From contig NZ_CP009451.1 in assembly GCF_000757825.1 (NCBI RefSeq), positions 4,340,001 through 4,404,000 on the forward strand: a DNA stretch of 64,000 nucleotides, in the 5' to 3' direction. The first letter of the stretch is position 1; every line of letters begins with the position of its first letter. The translations under genes were made by a program, and so were the position numbers. This DNA is from Cedecea neteri. GTDB taxonomy: Bacteria; Pseudomonadota; Gammaproteobacteria; Enterobacterales; Enterobacteriaceae. Below are positions 21,004-29,645 of this stretch, in pieces. Below the pieces are notes generated by a model. That model ran no database searches. It had not been told where the DNA came from and was given only the letters and a program-made list of their open reading frames with translations.

Positions 21004-22710
21004 ATGAAAGCTTCTGATGCTATTGCTGAAGTGCTAAGTGCGAATAATGTCGATTATGGCTTTGAGCTGATTGGTGGAATGATTGCCCATCTCGTCGATA
21101 GTATTAATGTTCTGGGCAAAACCAAAATGGTCTCTTTGCACCATGAGCAAGCGGCAGCATTTGCAGCTGGTGGTATCGCTCGTGCTACAAACAATCAGAA
21201 ATTAGGATTGGCGCTGGGTACTAGTGGGCCTGGAGCAACAAACCTTATTACGGGTATTGCTGACTGCTGGCTCGATAGTTGCCCTTGCATTTTTATAACG
21301 GGTCAGGTTAATACTAATGAGCTCAAATTAGAAAGGAATATTCGCCAGCAGGGATTCCAGGAGCTGGATATTGTTAGTATTGTCAAAAGTATTACTAAGT
21401 TTGCACATCAAATAACATGCAAAGAAGAAATTATTCCGGTGCTGCAGCAGGCTATCGATATAGCTAAGAGTGGCCGCCCTGGACCGGTACTGATAGATAT
21501 CCCAATGGATCTGCAGCGTGCAGAATTACCTGACGATATTATTGATTACCTGGCTGTTAAAAAAGATAAGCAGAATGCCAAAAATAACAGCGAGAAGGTA
21601 TTTGATGAAGTATTGGCGCTACTTTCCAGCGCTCAGAAGCCAGTGTTCCTTATCGGTGGCGGAGCAATTAATGAGCCTCACTTCGCCGCGTGGCAAAAAG
21701 CTATTTCTGAATCTGGCCTGCCTCACGTAAGTAGTCTGAAAGGAAGTGAAAAAACACGACAACGGCCTGCCTACTACGGAATGATTGGCAGTTACGGTAC
21801 CCGAACCGCTAACTATGCCGTACAAAATTGCGATTTGCTGATTGTTCTCGGCAGCCGTATGGATGTGAGGCAGACGGGAGCGGATACTGCTGATTTTGCG
21901 CGTAATGCTAAAATCATACAAATCGATCTCGATGAAGCCCAGTTAGAAAACAGAGTTATCGCTGATATTAATGTAAATGAAACTTGCGAAGATTTTTTAA
22001 TCGCTCATTTGCAGTATTTAGAAGGGCAAAGCCACATAGAAAAAAAATCATGGCAGCTTGAACTAGATACGCATTGGAAGAATAATTACCAGGATGAATA
22101 TGCAGACTGGTCGGTTAGCCCATTCCAGATATGCCAAACCCTTAGCAATGCGTTTGACAATAAGCCTGTACATTATGTCGCTGATGTAGGTAATAATCAG
22201 ATGTGGGTTGCTCATTCTTTACTGCTGGGAGAAAAGCAGGCAATTCATCATTCTGGTGGCCTTGGCGCCATGGGATTTGCTATCCCAACAGCCGTTGGTG
22301 TTGCCTATGCTGCTGAGTGCCCAACGGTGATATTAACCGGTGATGGCGGCGCTCAATTGAACATTCAGGAGCTGGATATTATTGCCAGAGAGCGCCTCCC
22401 TGTATTGACGATTGTCTTCAATAACCAGTCATTAGGAATGGTTCGCGCATTCCAGGAAATGTATTTTGATGGGCGTAATGACTCGACTTTCTGGAGTGGT
22501 TATAGTTCATCCTTCAGCAGTATTGGTAAAGCTTATAATATTGAGTCATTCACCACTGCCGATCTGGCTGAGTTTTCAGGTTATATCAATAACTTTATTA
22601 AAGATCCTAAGCCAATGCTCATAGAAATTTTAATGAGCGATGCACGTGAGTGCCGCCCACGTCTTGCGTTTGGAAATCCAATTGATAAACAGTATCCGGT
22701 GAAAGATTAA
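21004..22710 (+). CDS. yerE: Thiamine-diphosphate-dependent acetyltransferring enzyme, YerE-like (yersiniose biosynthesis)
   Basis: A 568-residue protein of the acetolactate synthase superfamily. The cofactor-activating Glu is in LHHEQAAAFAAGG near residue 49; the ThDP/Mg site is GDGG...NNQ (LTGDGGAQLN near 447, ending FNNQS near 474). In Yersinia pseudotuberculosis the flavoprotein YerE transfers a two-carbon acetyl unit from pyruvate to CDP-3,6-dideoxy-4-keto-D-glucose, giving the branched sugar of yersiniose. Here the gene directly follows ddhDABC, which make exactly that substrate, and precedes a reductase-like gene. An ordinary acetolactate synthase is unlikely in this place and lacks a small-subunit partner. 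Function is inferred from family and context. Confidence 0.85.
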   Translation: MKASDAIAEVLSANNVDYGFELIGGMIAHLVDSINVLGKTKMVSLHHEQAAAFAAGGIARATNNQKLGLALGTSGPGATNLITGIADCWLDSCPCIFITGQVNTNELKLERNIRQQGFQELDIVSIVKSITKFAHQITCKEEIIPVLQQAIDIAKSGRPGPVLIDIPMDLQRAELPDDIIDYLAVKKDKQNAKNNSEKVFDEVLALLSSAQKPVFLIGGGAINEPHFAAWQKAISESGLPHVSSLKGSEKTRQRPAYYGMIGSYGTRTANYAVQNCDLLIVLGSRMDVRQTGADTADFARNAKIIQIDLDEAQLENRVIADINVNETCEDFLIAHLQYLEGQSHIEKKSWQLELDTHWKNNYQDEYADWSVSPFQICQTLSNAFDNKPVHYVADVGNNQMWVAHSLLLGEKQAIHHSGGLGAMGFAIPTAVGVAYAAECPTVILTGDGGAQLNIQELDIIARERLPVLTIVFNNQSLGMVRAFQEMYFDGRNDSTFWSGYSSSFSSIGKAYNIESFTTADLAEFSGYINNFIKDPKPMLIEILMSDARECRPRLAFGNPIDKQYPVKD

Positions 22711-23658
22711 ATGATGAACATTGCTATATTAGGTGCAACGAGTCAAATAGCTCAAGACTTACTTAGACAATGGGCTCTAGCTAACAGTGATCATTCGCTG
22801 ACACTATATTCTCGGCGGCCAGAACATGTTGTTGAGTTTATGAAGGAAATTGATTGGGCTTGCTCATATAGTTCTTGCGACATTATCGATTTCACTCACG
22901 AAGATAAACATTTCGATGCGATAATAAATTTTATTGGGCAAGGGAAACCAATAAGTATTGTTGAAAATAGTTCAGAAATAATGAAAGTAACAGAACTATA
23001 TGACAATATGGTAATGAAGTACTTGTCATTGCATCAAAATAGCAAATATTTGTTTTTAAGTAGCGGTGCTGTATATGGATCAGTTTTCTCTGAGCCTGTT
23101 ACAGAACAAAGCATGGCACAAATACCTATTAACAGACTGGGTGACAACAATGCATATGCAATTGCTAAGTTATATGCTGAGGCTAATCATCGGTTGAATA
23201 AAGATAAAAAAATTGTTGATATTCGAGTTTTTAATGTTTTTAGTCGTTATCAAAGCCTGAATACTGGTTTCTTTATTACAGATATCGTTAGTGCGATAAA
23301 AAATAAAAGTGTTTTAACAGTATCACCTTCTCATATGGTAAGAGATTATCTGCATCCAGAAGATTTTTTCCAGCTAATTGAGGCCTTGCTAAACTATGAA
23401 GAGCATATCAATACAGCGGTTGACTGCTTTTCTAAAATGCCAATAGATAAATTTGAGTTGTTGAAATTCTGTGAGCATAAATATGGACTCAAATGGAGCG
23501 AGGAAAAAGAAAAGGATATAATAAATGCGACAGGCTCTAAAAATAATTATTACTCTAAAAATAAACTAGCCACTAAATTTGGATTTGAGCCTCGTTATTC
23601 ATCATTAGAATCAGTGCAACTTGAAATTGATGCACTTATTGGTTCTTATAATATTTAA
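22711..23658 (+). CDS. yerF: SDR-family reductase, probable YerF-like CDP-yersiniose synthase
   Basis: A 315-residue extended SDR protein with the NAD(P) loop GATSQIAQ at residues 8-15, LSSGAVYGS near 114 and the Y-x3-K pair YAIAK near 149. The ATG follows directly after the stop of the preceding gene. In yersiniose synthesis YerF reduces the new acetyl side chain to the 1-hydroxyethyl group; a reductase is the one step otherwise missing here, so that role is assigned by pathway logic. The gene is clearly more AT-rich than the ddh genes. It could instead be a 4-ketosugar reductase or epimerase with another product; the symbol is tentative. Confidence 0.66.
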   Translation: MMNIAILGATSQIAQDLLRQWALANSDHSLTLYSRRPEHVVEFMKEIDWACSYSSCDIIDFTHEDKHFDAIINFIGQGKPISIVENSSEIMKVTELYDNMVMKYLSLHQNSKYLFLSSGAVYGSVFSEPVTEQSMAQIPINRLGDNNAYAIAKLYAEANHRLNKDKKIVDIRVFNVFSRYQSLNTGFFITDIVSAIKNKSVLTVSPSHMVRDYLHPEDFFQLIEALLNYEEHINTAVDCFSKMPIDKFELLKFCEHKYGLKWSEEKEKDIINATGSKNNYYSKNKLATKFGFEPRYSSLESVQLEIDALIGSYNI

Positions 23659-23684
23659 ATGGTTTTTAAATTAGTGAATGATAA

Positions 23685-25049
23685 ATGATAATTTTTTTTA
23701 AAAAAATAGTTCAAAAACTAGGTGTCGATTTTGATATTGGAAATACTCTCTTACTAAGATTATGGTCGACAGTATCGGGTGCATTACTTGTGTTGATTAT
23801 TCCTTTTTTCTTATCGACACCCGAGCAAGGTTATTATTTTACATTTGCTAGTCTTATTGGCATGCAGATATTTTTCGAGTTAGGGTTTAACTTTGTTATT
23901 ACTCAAATGATTAGCCATGAAATGGTAAATGTAAAAGTAACAGATGGGAAATTAGATGGTAGAAGGAATTCTGTTGATAGGATTTATTCACTTATAGCTA
24001 TGTTGGTTAAGTGGTATGCTGTCATTTCAATTTTGTTTTTTGTTACTGTCTATTATATTGGTATTCATTTTTTTAATACACATGGCTCATTACATCAGTC
24101 TGATTGGGTTTATGCATGGTTTGGCATTGTATTCTGTTCATCTTTAAATATATTTGCCAGCCCGTTTTTGTCTGTATTAGAAGGGATGGGATTTGTTGGA
24201 CGTGTTGCACGTTTGCGACTGTACCAATCAATTGCGGGTTACCTCAGCCTTGCTGTCTTATTATCTTTTCATTTTAAATTAAATGCAATCCCTGCCGTTT
24301 CTGGCATGGCTGCATTGTTCAGTCTTATTTATATATTCAAAATTAAATTTAGTGTCCTTTTTTCACCAGTGTACAAAGCGGACAAAATAGATGTGAAAAA
24401 TAAGGTTTCTATTTCGTGGCGTCATGAAATATTTCCATTCCAATGGCGCATAGCCATCAGCTGGATAAGCGGTTACTTCATATTTCAACTATTTAACCCA
24501 CTAGTCTTTTCAAATCAAGGTGCCGCGGAAGCTGGTAAATTAGGTCTTCTACTTACGATATTTTCTACGATATTAACGCTATCAATGAGTTGGGTAAATG
24601 CAAAAATACCATCAATGTCCAGATTAATATCTTGCGGCAATAGAGTTGAGTTAAATATTTTATTTAAAAAAATATTCATATGTTCACTCGCTTTTAATAT
24701 TTTATTATCTTTTATGTTTGTGGTTACTCTTAAGGTTATGATGATCATGGGGATGCCATTAGCTGACAGGGTTTCAGGGGTTAATACGGTGGTGCTAATT
24801 GCCATTATTAACATTATTAACCATATAATTTTTTGTTTAGCATCATACATGCGCGCACACAAAGAAGAACCCTTACTATTCAATTCAGTAATTACTGGGG
24901 TTTTAGTGGCAATTTTTGCATATTTTATGTCTAAATACAGTGTTTTTCTCATGATTAGTAGCTATCTAGCTATACTCATTACAGTTACTTTGCCGTGGGT
25001 ATTAATTTTATTTAGGCAGTATAATAAACGAAAATTTATTCCTAATTGA
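23685..25049 (+). CDS. wzx: O-antigen flippase Wzx
   Basis: A 454-residue polytopic membrane protein with about 12 hydrophobic segments and few charged loops. The N-terminal features (LLLRLWSTVSGALLVLIIPFFLSTPEQGYYF, abbreviated here as a first helix followed by PEQGYYF) are typical of O-antigen flippases of the polysaccharide transport family. It would translocate the undecaprenyl-linked O unit to the periplasm for Wzy. It is the only flippase candidate in the cluster; Wzx proteins are poorly conserved, so assignment rests on topology and position. Strongly AT-rich. Confidence 0.85.
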   Translation: MIIFFKKIVQKLGVDFDIGNTLLLRLWSTVSGALLVLIIPFFLSTPEQGYYFTFASLIGMQIFFELGFNFVITQMISHEMVNVKVTDGKLDGRRNSVDRIYSLIAMLVKWYAVISILFFVTVYYIGIHFFNTHGSLHQSDWVYAWFGIVFCSSLNIFASPFLSVLEGMGFVGRVARLRLYQSIAGYLSLAVLLSFHFKLNAIPAVSGMAALFSLIYIFKIKFSVLFSPVYKADKIDVKNKVSISWRHEIFPFQWRIAISWISGYFIFQLFNPLVFSNQGAAEAGKLGLLLTIFSTILTLSMSWVNAKIPSMSRLISCGNRVELNILFKKIFICSLAFNILLSFMFVVTLKVMMIMGMPLADRVSGVNTVVLIAIINIINHIIFCLASYMRAHKEEPLLFNSVITGVLVAIFAYFMSKYSVFLMISSYLAILITVTLPWVLILFRQYNKRKFIPN

Positions 25050-25111
25050 AAGTGATGAATAATAGAACTGATATTGCTTTTAATAATTATAATCTCAAAT
25101 AAAGGTGTGTT

Positions 25112-26122
25112 GTGTATAATAACGGAACGGAAATAACTATAGGCATTCCAACTTACAACCGAGTAGAAAAAGTACGGAAACAGTTAGAGAGACTTATACC
25201 ACAATTAGCGGTAAACGATAGGGTGATAATCTCAGATAATGCTACGCCGGGAGATGAGCTAAAAATCATCATCGATTCTTTTTGTGATGCTCGAATAGTA
25301 CTGCATGAAAATAAAGTTAATATTGGTGCCAATGCAAATATAATAAGATGTTTCGAATATGCTGATACTGAATATCTTTGGCTGCTAAGTGATGATGATG
25401 AAATAGTTGAAAATGCGTTAGACATTATTAGAGCAAAAATTAGAGAATATAATGCGGACTTTTACAACTTTTCTACAGCTTTGCTTGCCACTTCTAGAAA
25501 AGATACGTTATGTACTAATATCGAAGAGTATGTCGACTTTATCGGGTCAGGGATTAGTAATCATTTATTGATCTCCAATAATGTATATAAAATTAAGAGT
25601 GTCTTGCCGTATTTGGCATTGGCATTTTGGGGAGCGTATATTAACGCACAGCATCTTGTTCCCGTCTTTATGGCATTACAACACGGTGCAACTATTTTTT
25701 TGAGTAGCGATAATATAGTGAAGTGGGGCAGTTCAGAAAAAAATGGTGCTGGTGGTTGGCGTTTTGCAAACCTGTATAATTTGCTTTTTTTACCTGATGT
25801 TATTTCTGTTTCGAAAGTTAGGGAAAAAGCAATAAGAGCTGTAATGAGTTCCCTTCCTGCACCTGAAAAATTAATAGCTCAACTTTCGTATTATAAAGCT
25901 GGAACAGACGACAACGAGAAAATTGACTCTTATGCTCGGCGTATACTTAATATTTATATAGAGTATGGAAAAATTGGTTTGAAATTAAGAGCATACATTC
26001 TGAAGGTTTTGATAAAATTTCCAAGTATTTATCTTAAGTTATTAAATATTATATTCAAACGTGCTAAAGATGACACTATATATAGCTATTTACAAAAGGG
26101 CTCATTTGAATTTTACATCTAA
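25112..26122 (+). CDS. Glycosyltransferase family 2 protein
   Basis: A 336-residue GT-A fold protein, cytoplasmic. The N terminus ITIGIPTYNRVEKVRKQLER (residues 8-27) is the GT2 nucleotide-binding strand, with ISDNATPGDE near residue 40 and a D-x-D type metal site LLSDDDEIVE near 92. It starts with GTG at 25112 preceded by AAAGG. Donor and acceptor cannot be read from sequence; it should add one sugar of the O unit (rhamnose, yersiniose or a third sugar). Confidence 0.85.
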   Translation: MYNNGTEITIGIPTYNRVEKVRKQLERLIPQLAVNDRVIISDNATPGDELKIIIDSFCDARIVLHENKVNIGANANIIRCFEYADTEYLWLLSDDDEIVENALDIIRAKIREYNADFYNFSTALLATSRKDTLCTNIEEYVDFIGSGISNHLLISNNVYKIKSVLPYLALAFWGAYINAQHLVPVFMALQHGATIFLSSDNIVKWGSSEKNGAGGWRFANLYNLLFLPDVISVSKVREKAIRAVMSSLPAPEKLIAQLSYYKAGTDDNEKIDSYARRILNIYIEYGKIGLKLRAYILKVLIKFPSIYLKLLNIIFKRAKDDTIYSYLQKGSFEFYI

Positions 26123-26188
26123 TCAACTGTTTTATGATTTTATTGAGTTTAATGTTTGACAGCCATAATACATTAAGTCGGTGATCGT

Positions 26189-27319
26189 ATGCTTTTTTAT
26201 ATTTTAGCTGGTTTTTTGGCTTTTTTTTGCGTTCTTGAGATTTCATTGAAAATAATGAATGTAGGCTCTTGGACATATGTTAAAATTAAAAATGATTTGT
26301 ATTTAAAGTTGTTTTTTTTTCTTTTTTTTCTTTTATTAATAATATTTTGTGGGTTAAGAGCTGAAGGTGTTGATCGCGACTATCCAGAGTATTTGAATAT
26401 GTTGTCGCAAGTGCCACCATTTCCAGTTGTGCTATTTTCTGATTTATCAAATGTTCATGGCGATCCTATATTTTATTTTATTGCATCACTCATTAATTTA
26501 ATCGATGGGGAGCCTTATTTATTATTCCTTTGTTTCAGTTTGTTGTCTTTATCTTTATATCGTTGGTGTTTTATAAAATATTCACCCCTTCCTTTTTTGT
26601 CTTTGTTGATTTATTTTTGTCATTCGTTTCTTAATAAAGAGATGACCCAGATTAGAAATGGTTTGTCTTCGGCACTATTGTTGGTTATGTTGTGTTATTT
26701 AAGTGAAAGGAAAAATTTAAAAGCTACAGCATTTTTATATTTTTCATTTTTGGCACACTCTTCGGGCTTGGTTGGCATTCTGCTATACGGAAGCAGGTTG
26801 TTTTCGAAAAAAAGAAATTTGTTTTATTGCATTGGAATATTTATTTCTTTAGTTTTGTATTTCACATGGCATCAACTTTTTTCTCTCTTGCCACAAAATA
26901 TTGGGATTGTCCAGAAAACATACCAATATATTATGTGGGATGCTTATAATTATTCGCTTTCGTTGTTTAATCCGATTCTTTTGAAAATGATATTTTATTT
27001 CGTATTATTTTTATATGTAAAAAAAATAGTTGGATTGAGTGATAAGTTGGATGTTTTTTTATTTTCTTATTTCTTATCAATCTGCTTCTATATTGCATTC
27101 AATGATACGGCTATTTTAGGTGCGAGAACTGCAAGCACATTATCTTGTTCAGAATTTATTCTTATACCTGCAATTATAAATAGACTTATCGAATGCAAGA
27201 AAATGGCATTGGCTATTCTTGTCTTAATCACAACTGTGATTATTAGTTTGGCCCTCCTATACATTAATTTAGAAGTTAAAGATATTTTTAATGATTATAG
27301 GACGGTGATTTTTAATTGA
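26189..27319 (+). CDS. wzy: O-antigen polymerase Wzy, EpsG-like
   Basis: A 376-residue protein with about ten predicted membrane helices, very rich in Phe/Leu/Ile. Features of the EpsG-type Wzy group include GLRAEGVDRDYPEYL (near residue 57) and EMTQIRNGLSSALLL (near 150), the latter being the conserved Q-x-R-x-G motif. It would polymerise lipid-linked O units in the periplasm. It is the only multi-span protein in the cluster other than Wzx, which supports the call. Strongly AT-rich, typical of wzy genes. Confidence 0.83.
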   Translation: MLFYILAGFLAFFCVLEISLKIMNVGSWTYVKIKNDLYLKLFFFLFFLLLIIFCGLRAEGVDRDYPEYLNMLSQVPPFPVVLFSDLSNVHGDPIFYFIASLINLIDGEPYLLFLCFSLLSLSLYRWCFIKYSPLPFLSLLIYFCHSFLNKEMTQIRNGLSSALLLVMLCYLSERKNLKATAFLYFSFLAHSSGLVGILLYGSRLFSKKRNLFYCIGIFISLVLYFTWHQLFSLLPQNIGIVQKTYQYIMWDAYNYSLSLFNPILLKMIFYFVLFLYVKKIVGLSDKLDVFLFSYFLSICFYIAFNDTAILGARTASTLSCSEFILIPAIINRLIECKKMALAILVLITTVIISLALLYINLEVKDIFNDYRTVIFN

Positions 27320-27405
27320 TTTTTATCTATGCATGTTAAGAAAAATCTACTGCGCACTGTCACGAAATTCATAATGTGTATATAAAATATTATTCAGGTA
27401 TTAAT

Positions 27406-28467
27406 GTGAAAAAGATTGCTGTAATTATACCCTCTGTTCAAAATGTTGGTCCAGTCCGTGTGGCTTATGACATAATAGAAGAATTAAAGAATAAATATTC
27501 AGAGGCATCTGATATGGTTTATTTTGAAGTTTTCTATTTGGACAGTAAAGGCAACATGCAATTTCCTTGCGATCAAAATAAATTGACTCTTAAAAATTTT
27601 CACAAGTTATATGACTTCGACGTTATTCATTCACATATGATTCGACCAGATTTTATCAACGCTATTACTCCCTTTTTTAAAGGAAAGAAGGTTTCTACTA
27701 TTCATAATATTGTGGAAACGGATCTTTTTTATTCTTATGGCAAAACTATTTCCTTTGTTTTTAGTAAGATTTGGAGGTTGATATGGTGTCAATTGGATAC
27801 CAAGATAGTTTTGACAGATGTTGCTAAGAAATATTATATAGAAAAAATAAAAATCAATGAAAATGAAATTGAAGTAATCAATAATGGCGTTGAACCTTTA
27901 AATAAAAAATCTGATTTTGACAAGGATATATTCGATGTTGCAAGTGATTTTAGATCTAAAGGACTAAAAATCTTAGGCTCTATTGCACTTTTTAATAAAA
28001 GAAAAGGATTAGAGCAAATTATTCGAGTGCTTGCAATTGACCCCGGATTATCCTGTATTATTATTGGAGATGGCCCAATAATGGATGAATTAAATTCACT
28101 AAGTGAATCACTAGGTGTGGTCGATAGAGTTTATTTTCCTGGTTTTAGGGATAATGGGAAAGAGCATATGTTTTTGTTCGATTGCTATGTTATGCCTAGT
28201 CGGGAGGAAGGTTTTCCGCTGGCATTAACTGAAGCTTTAAGTAGCAATGTCGTGACCGTGTGTTCTGACATACCTGTTTTTAAGGAAATATTAGATTATG
28301 ACACAACTACATTCTTTCAATTAGATGATATTATCTCACTAAAAAAAGCCATTCATCATTCTATTAGCAATTCAAATAGATTAGCCAATGCAGCAAGGAT
28401 TAAATTTGATACGGCTTATACGCGAGAAGTTATGGCTGATAATTACTTAGATATATATCTTAAGTAG
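27406..28467 (+). CDS. Glycosyltransferase family 4 protein
   Basis: A GT-B fold transferase of 353 residues. The N-terminal domain begins KKIAVIIPSVQNVGPVRVA; the C-terminal donor domain has LFNKRKGLEQII near residue 197, IIGDGPIMDEL near 221 and the E-x7-E signature EEGFPLALTEAL near 265. I chose the GTG at 27406, which has a CAGG site seven bases upstream and yields the usual MKKIAVIIPS start; a GTG at 27376 in the same frame would add ten residues. Sugar specificity is unknown. AT-rich. Confidence 0.82.
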   Translation: MKKIAVIIPSVQNVGPVRVAYDIIEELKNKYSEASDMVYFEVFYLDSKGNMQFPCDQNKLTLKNFHKLYDFDVIHSHMIRPDFINAITPFFKGKKVSTIHNIVETDLFYSYGKTISFVFSKIWRLIWCQLDTKIVLTDVAKKYYIEKIKINENEIEVINNGVEPLNKKSDFDKDIFDVASDFRSKGLKILGSIALFNKRKGLEQIIRVLAIDPGLSCIIIGDGPIMDELNSLSESLGVVDRVYFPGFRDNGKEHMFLFDCYVMPSREEGFPLALTEALSSNVVTVCSDIPVFKEILDYDTTTFFQLDDIISLKKAIHHSISNSNRLANAARIKFDTAYTREVMADNYLDIYLK

Positions 28468-28519
28468 AGTATGTTTTTACATTTTTCTTACAGTGTCCTA
28501 GCATTTGGAGTGCTTTATT

Positions 28520-29410
28520 GTGGCCAGTGTCGTGGTTTTACTTGCAGCGTACAATGGAATGGAATGGATTGAAGAGCAAGTTCAGTCCATATTAAATCAA
28601 AAAAATGTTGTCTTGGATATCTATCTAAGTGTTGATGTTTCTACTGACGGCACAGAGAAGTTTTGCGCAGAGTTGACTGCAAAATATGATAACATTCATA
28701 TGTTGCCATATGGTGAGAGATTTGGCGATGCTGCAAGTAATTTTTATCATTTAATAAAGAATGTTGATGTAAGTGGTTATGATTTTATATCGTTTTCGGA
28801 CCAGGATGATATATGGTATGAAGATAAACTTTTCAGAGCAGTGACCAAATTATCCAGTGGGGAATACGCTGGCTATTCAAGTAATGTGCTTGCTTTTTGG
28901 AGGGATGGACGGACAAAAATAATAAATAAATCACAGAAGCAGGTTGAATATGATTTTTTATTTGAATCAGCAGGTCCTGGTTGTTCGATTGTTATTAATA
29001 AAAACATTGCATGTGCATTTAGAAAAATTCTGATAGAAAGTGATGAGATAAAAGAAATTGAATATCATGACTGGTTTGTCTATGCGCTTGCACGCAGTTC
29101 TGGATGTAAATGGTATATTGATGCTTTACCCTCCATGAAGTATCGACAGCATGAGCGCAATCAAATAGGGGCTAATAATAGCTGGCGTGCTGCAATGAAG
29201 CGTATATCTATGATTCAAAGTGGTTGGTATAGGAGCCAAATAAAAAGAACGATAAGTGTACTTTCTATACATGACCAATTCTTATTTCGATGCCTTTCAG
29301 ACCGAAGTTTAAGCTCGCGTATTTTGTTGCTTAAAAACATCAATAAAATAAGAAGAAAGTTTTCTGAGCGAGTTTTTTTCTTTGTCATTGTTGCGATGGG
29401 ATTATTTTAA
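28520..29410 (+). CDS. Glycosyltransferase family 2 protein, rhamnosyltransferase-like
   Basis: A 296-residue GT2 transferase. After the start, SVVVLLAAYNGMEWIEEQ is the donor-binding strand, VDVSTDGTE follows near residue 40 and the metal/acceptor motif SDQDDIWYEDKL near 93, a form common in putative rhamnosyltransferases of O-antigen loci. The GTG at 28520 was chosen because GGAG (28507-28510) sits nine bases before it; an in-frame TTG at 28505 would overlap that site. It is the last O-antigen gene before gnd. Rhamnose specificity is a guess from motif style. Confidence 0.82.
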   Translation: MASVVVLLAAYNGMEWIEEQVQSILNQKNVVLDIYLSVDVSTDGTEKFCAELTAKYDNIHMLPYGERFGDAASNFYHLIKNVDVSGYDFISFSDQDDIWYEDKLFRAVTKLSSGEYAGYSSNVLAFWRDGRTKIINKSQKQVEYDFLFESAGPGCSIVINKNIACAFRKILIESDEIKEIEYHDWFVYALARSSGCKWYIDALPSMKYRQHERNQIGANNSWRAAMKRISMIQSGWYRSQIKRTISVLSIHDQFLFRCLSDRSLSSRILLLKNINKIRRKFSERVFFFVIVAMGLF

Positions 29411-29645
29411 TTGCGAAAGAGGTCTCAATTTAATCTATTTCATAATATACGTTAAAGGGGACGTCAGTGATAATAATGCTAAAAGTATAGTTTCTGGATG
29501 AGTTATTCAATATTACAATTGTTTGTTTCTGGCTAAGCACTTTGAGCTGTTAGAGTATGAACAAGAACTTATTCATCATATGATGATTAGCAACGAGACC
29601 CATTTAGTGTCAATAGTATAACTATCTAAAAGACAGGAGTATGTA
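29411..29645. other. Intergenic region between O-antigen cluster and gnd
   Basis: This 235-bp AT-rich stretch has no gene. It holds a 14-bp perfect palindrome TCATCATATGATGA at 29573-29586, 60 bp before gnd, and a CAGGAG ribosome site at about 29635. It is expected to contain the gnd promoter and marks the return from AT-rich O-antigen DNA to GC-rich chromosome. Confidence 0.4.

Noticed and set aside
21004..22710. Acetolactate synthase (ilvB) role for the ThDP enzyme
   Set aside because: No small subunit follows, and the position between ddhC and a sugar reductase fits YerE; kept only as an alternative.
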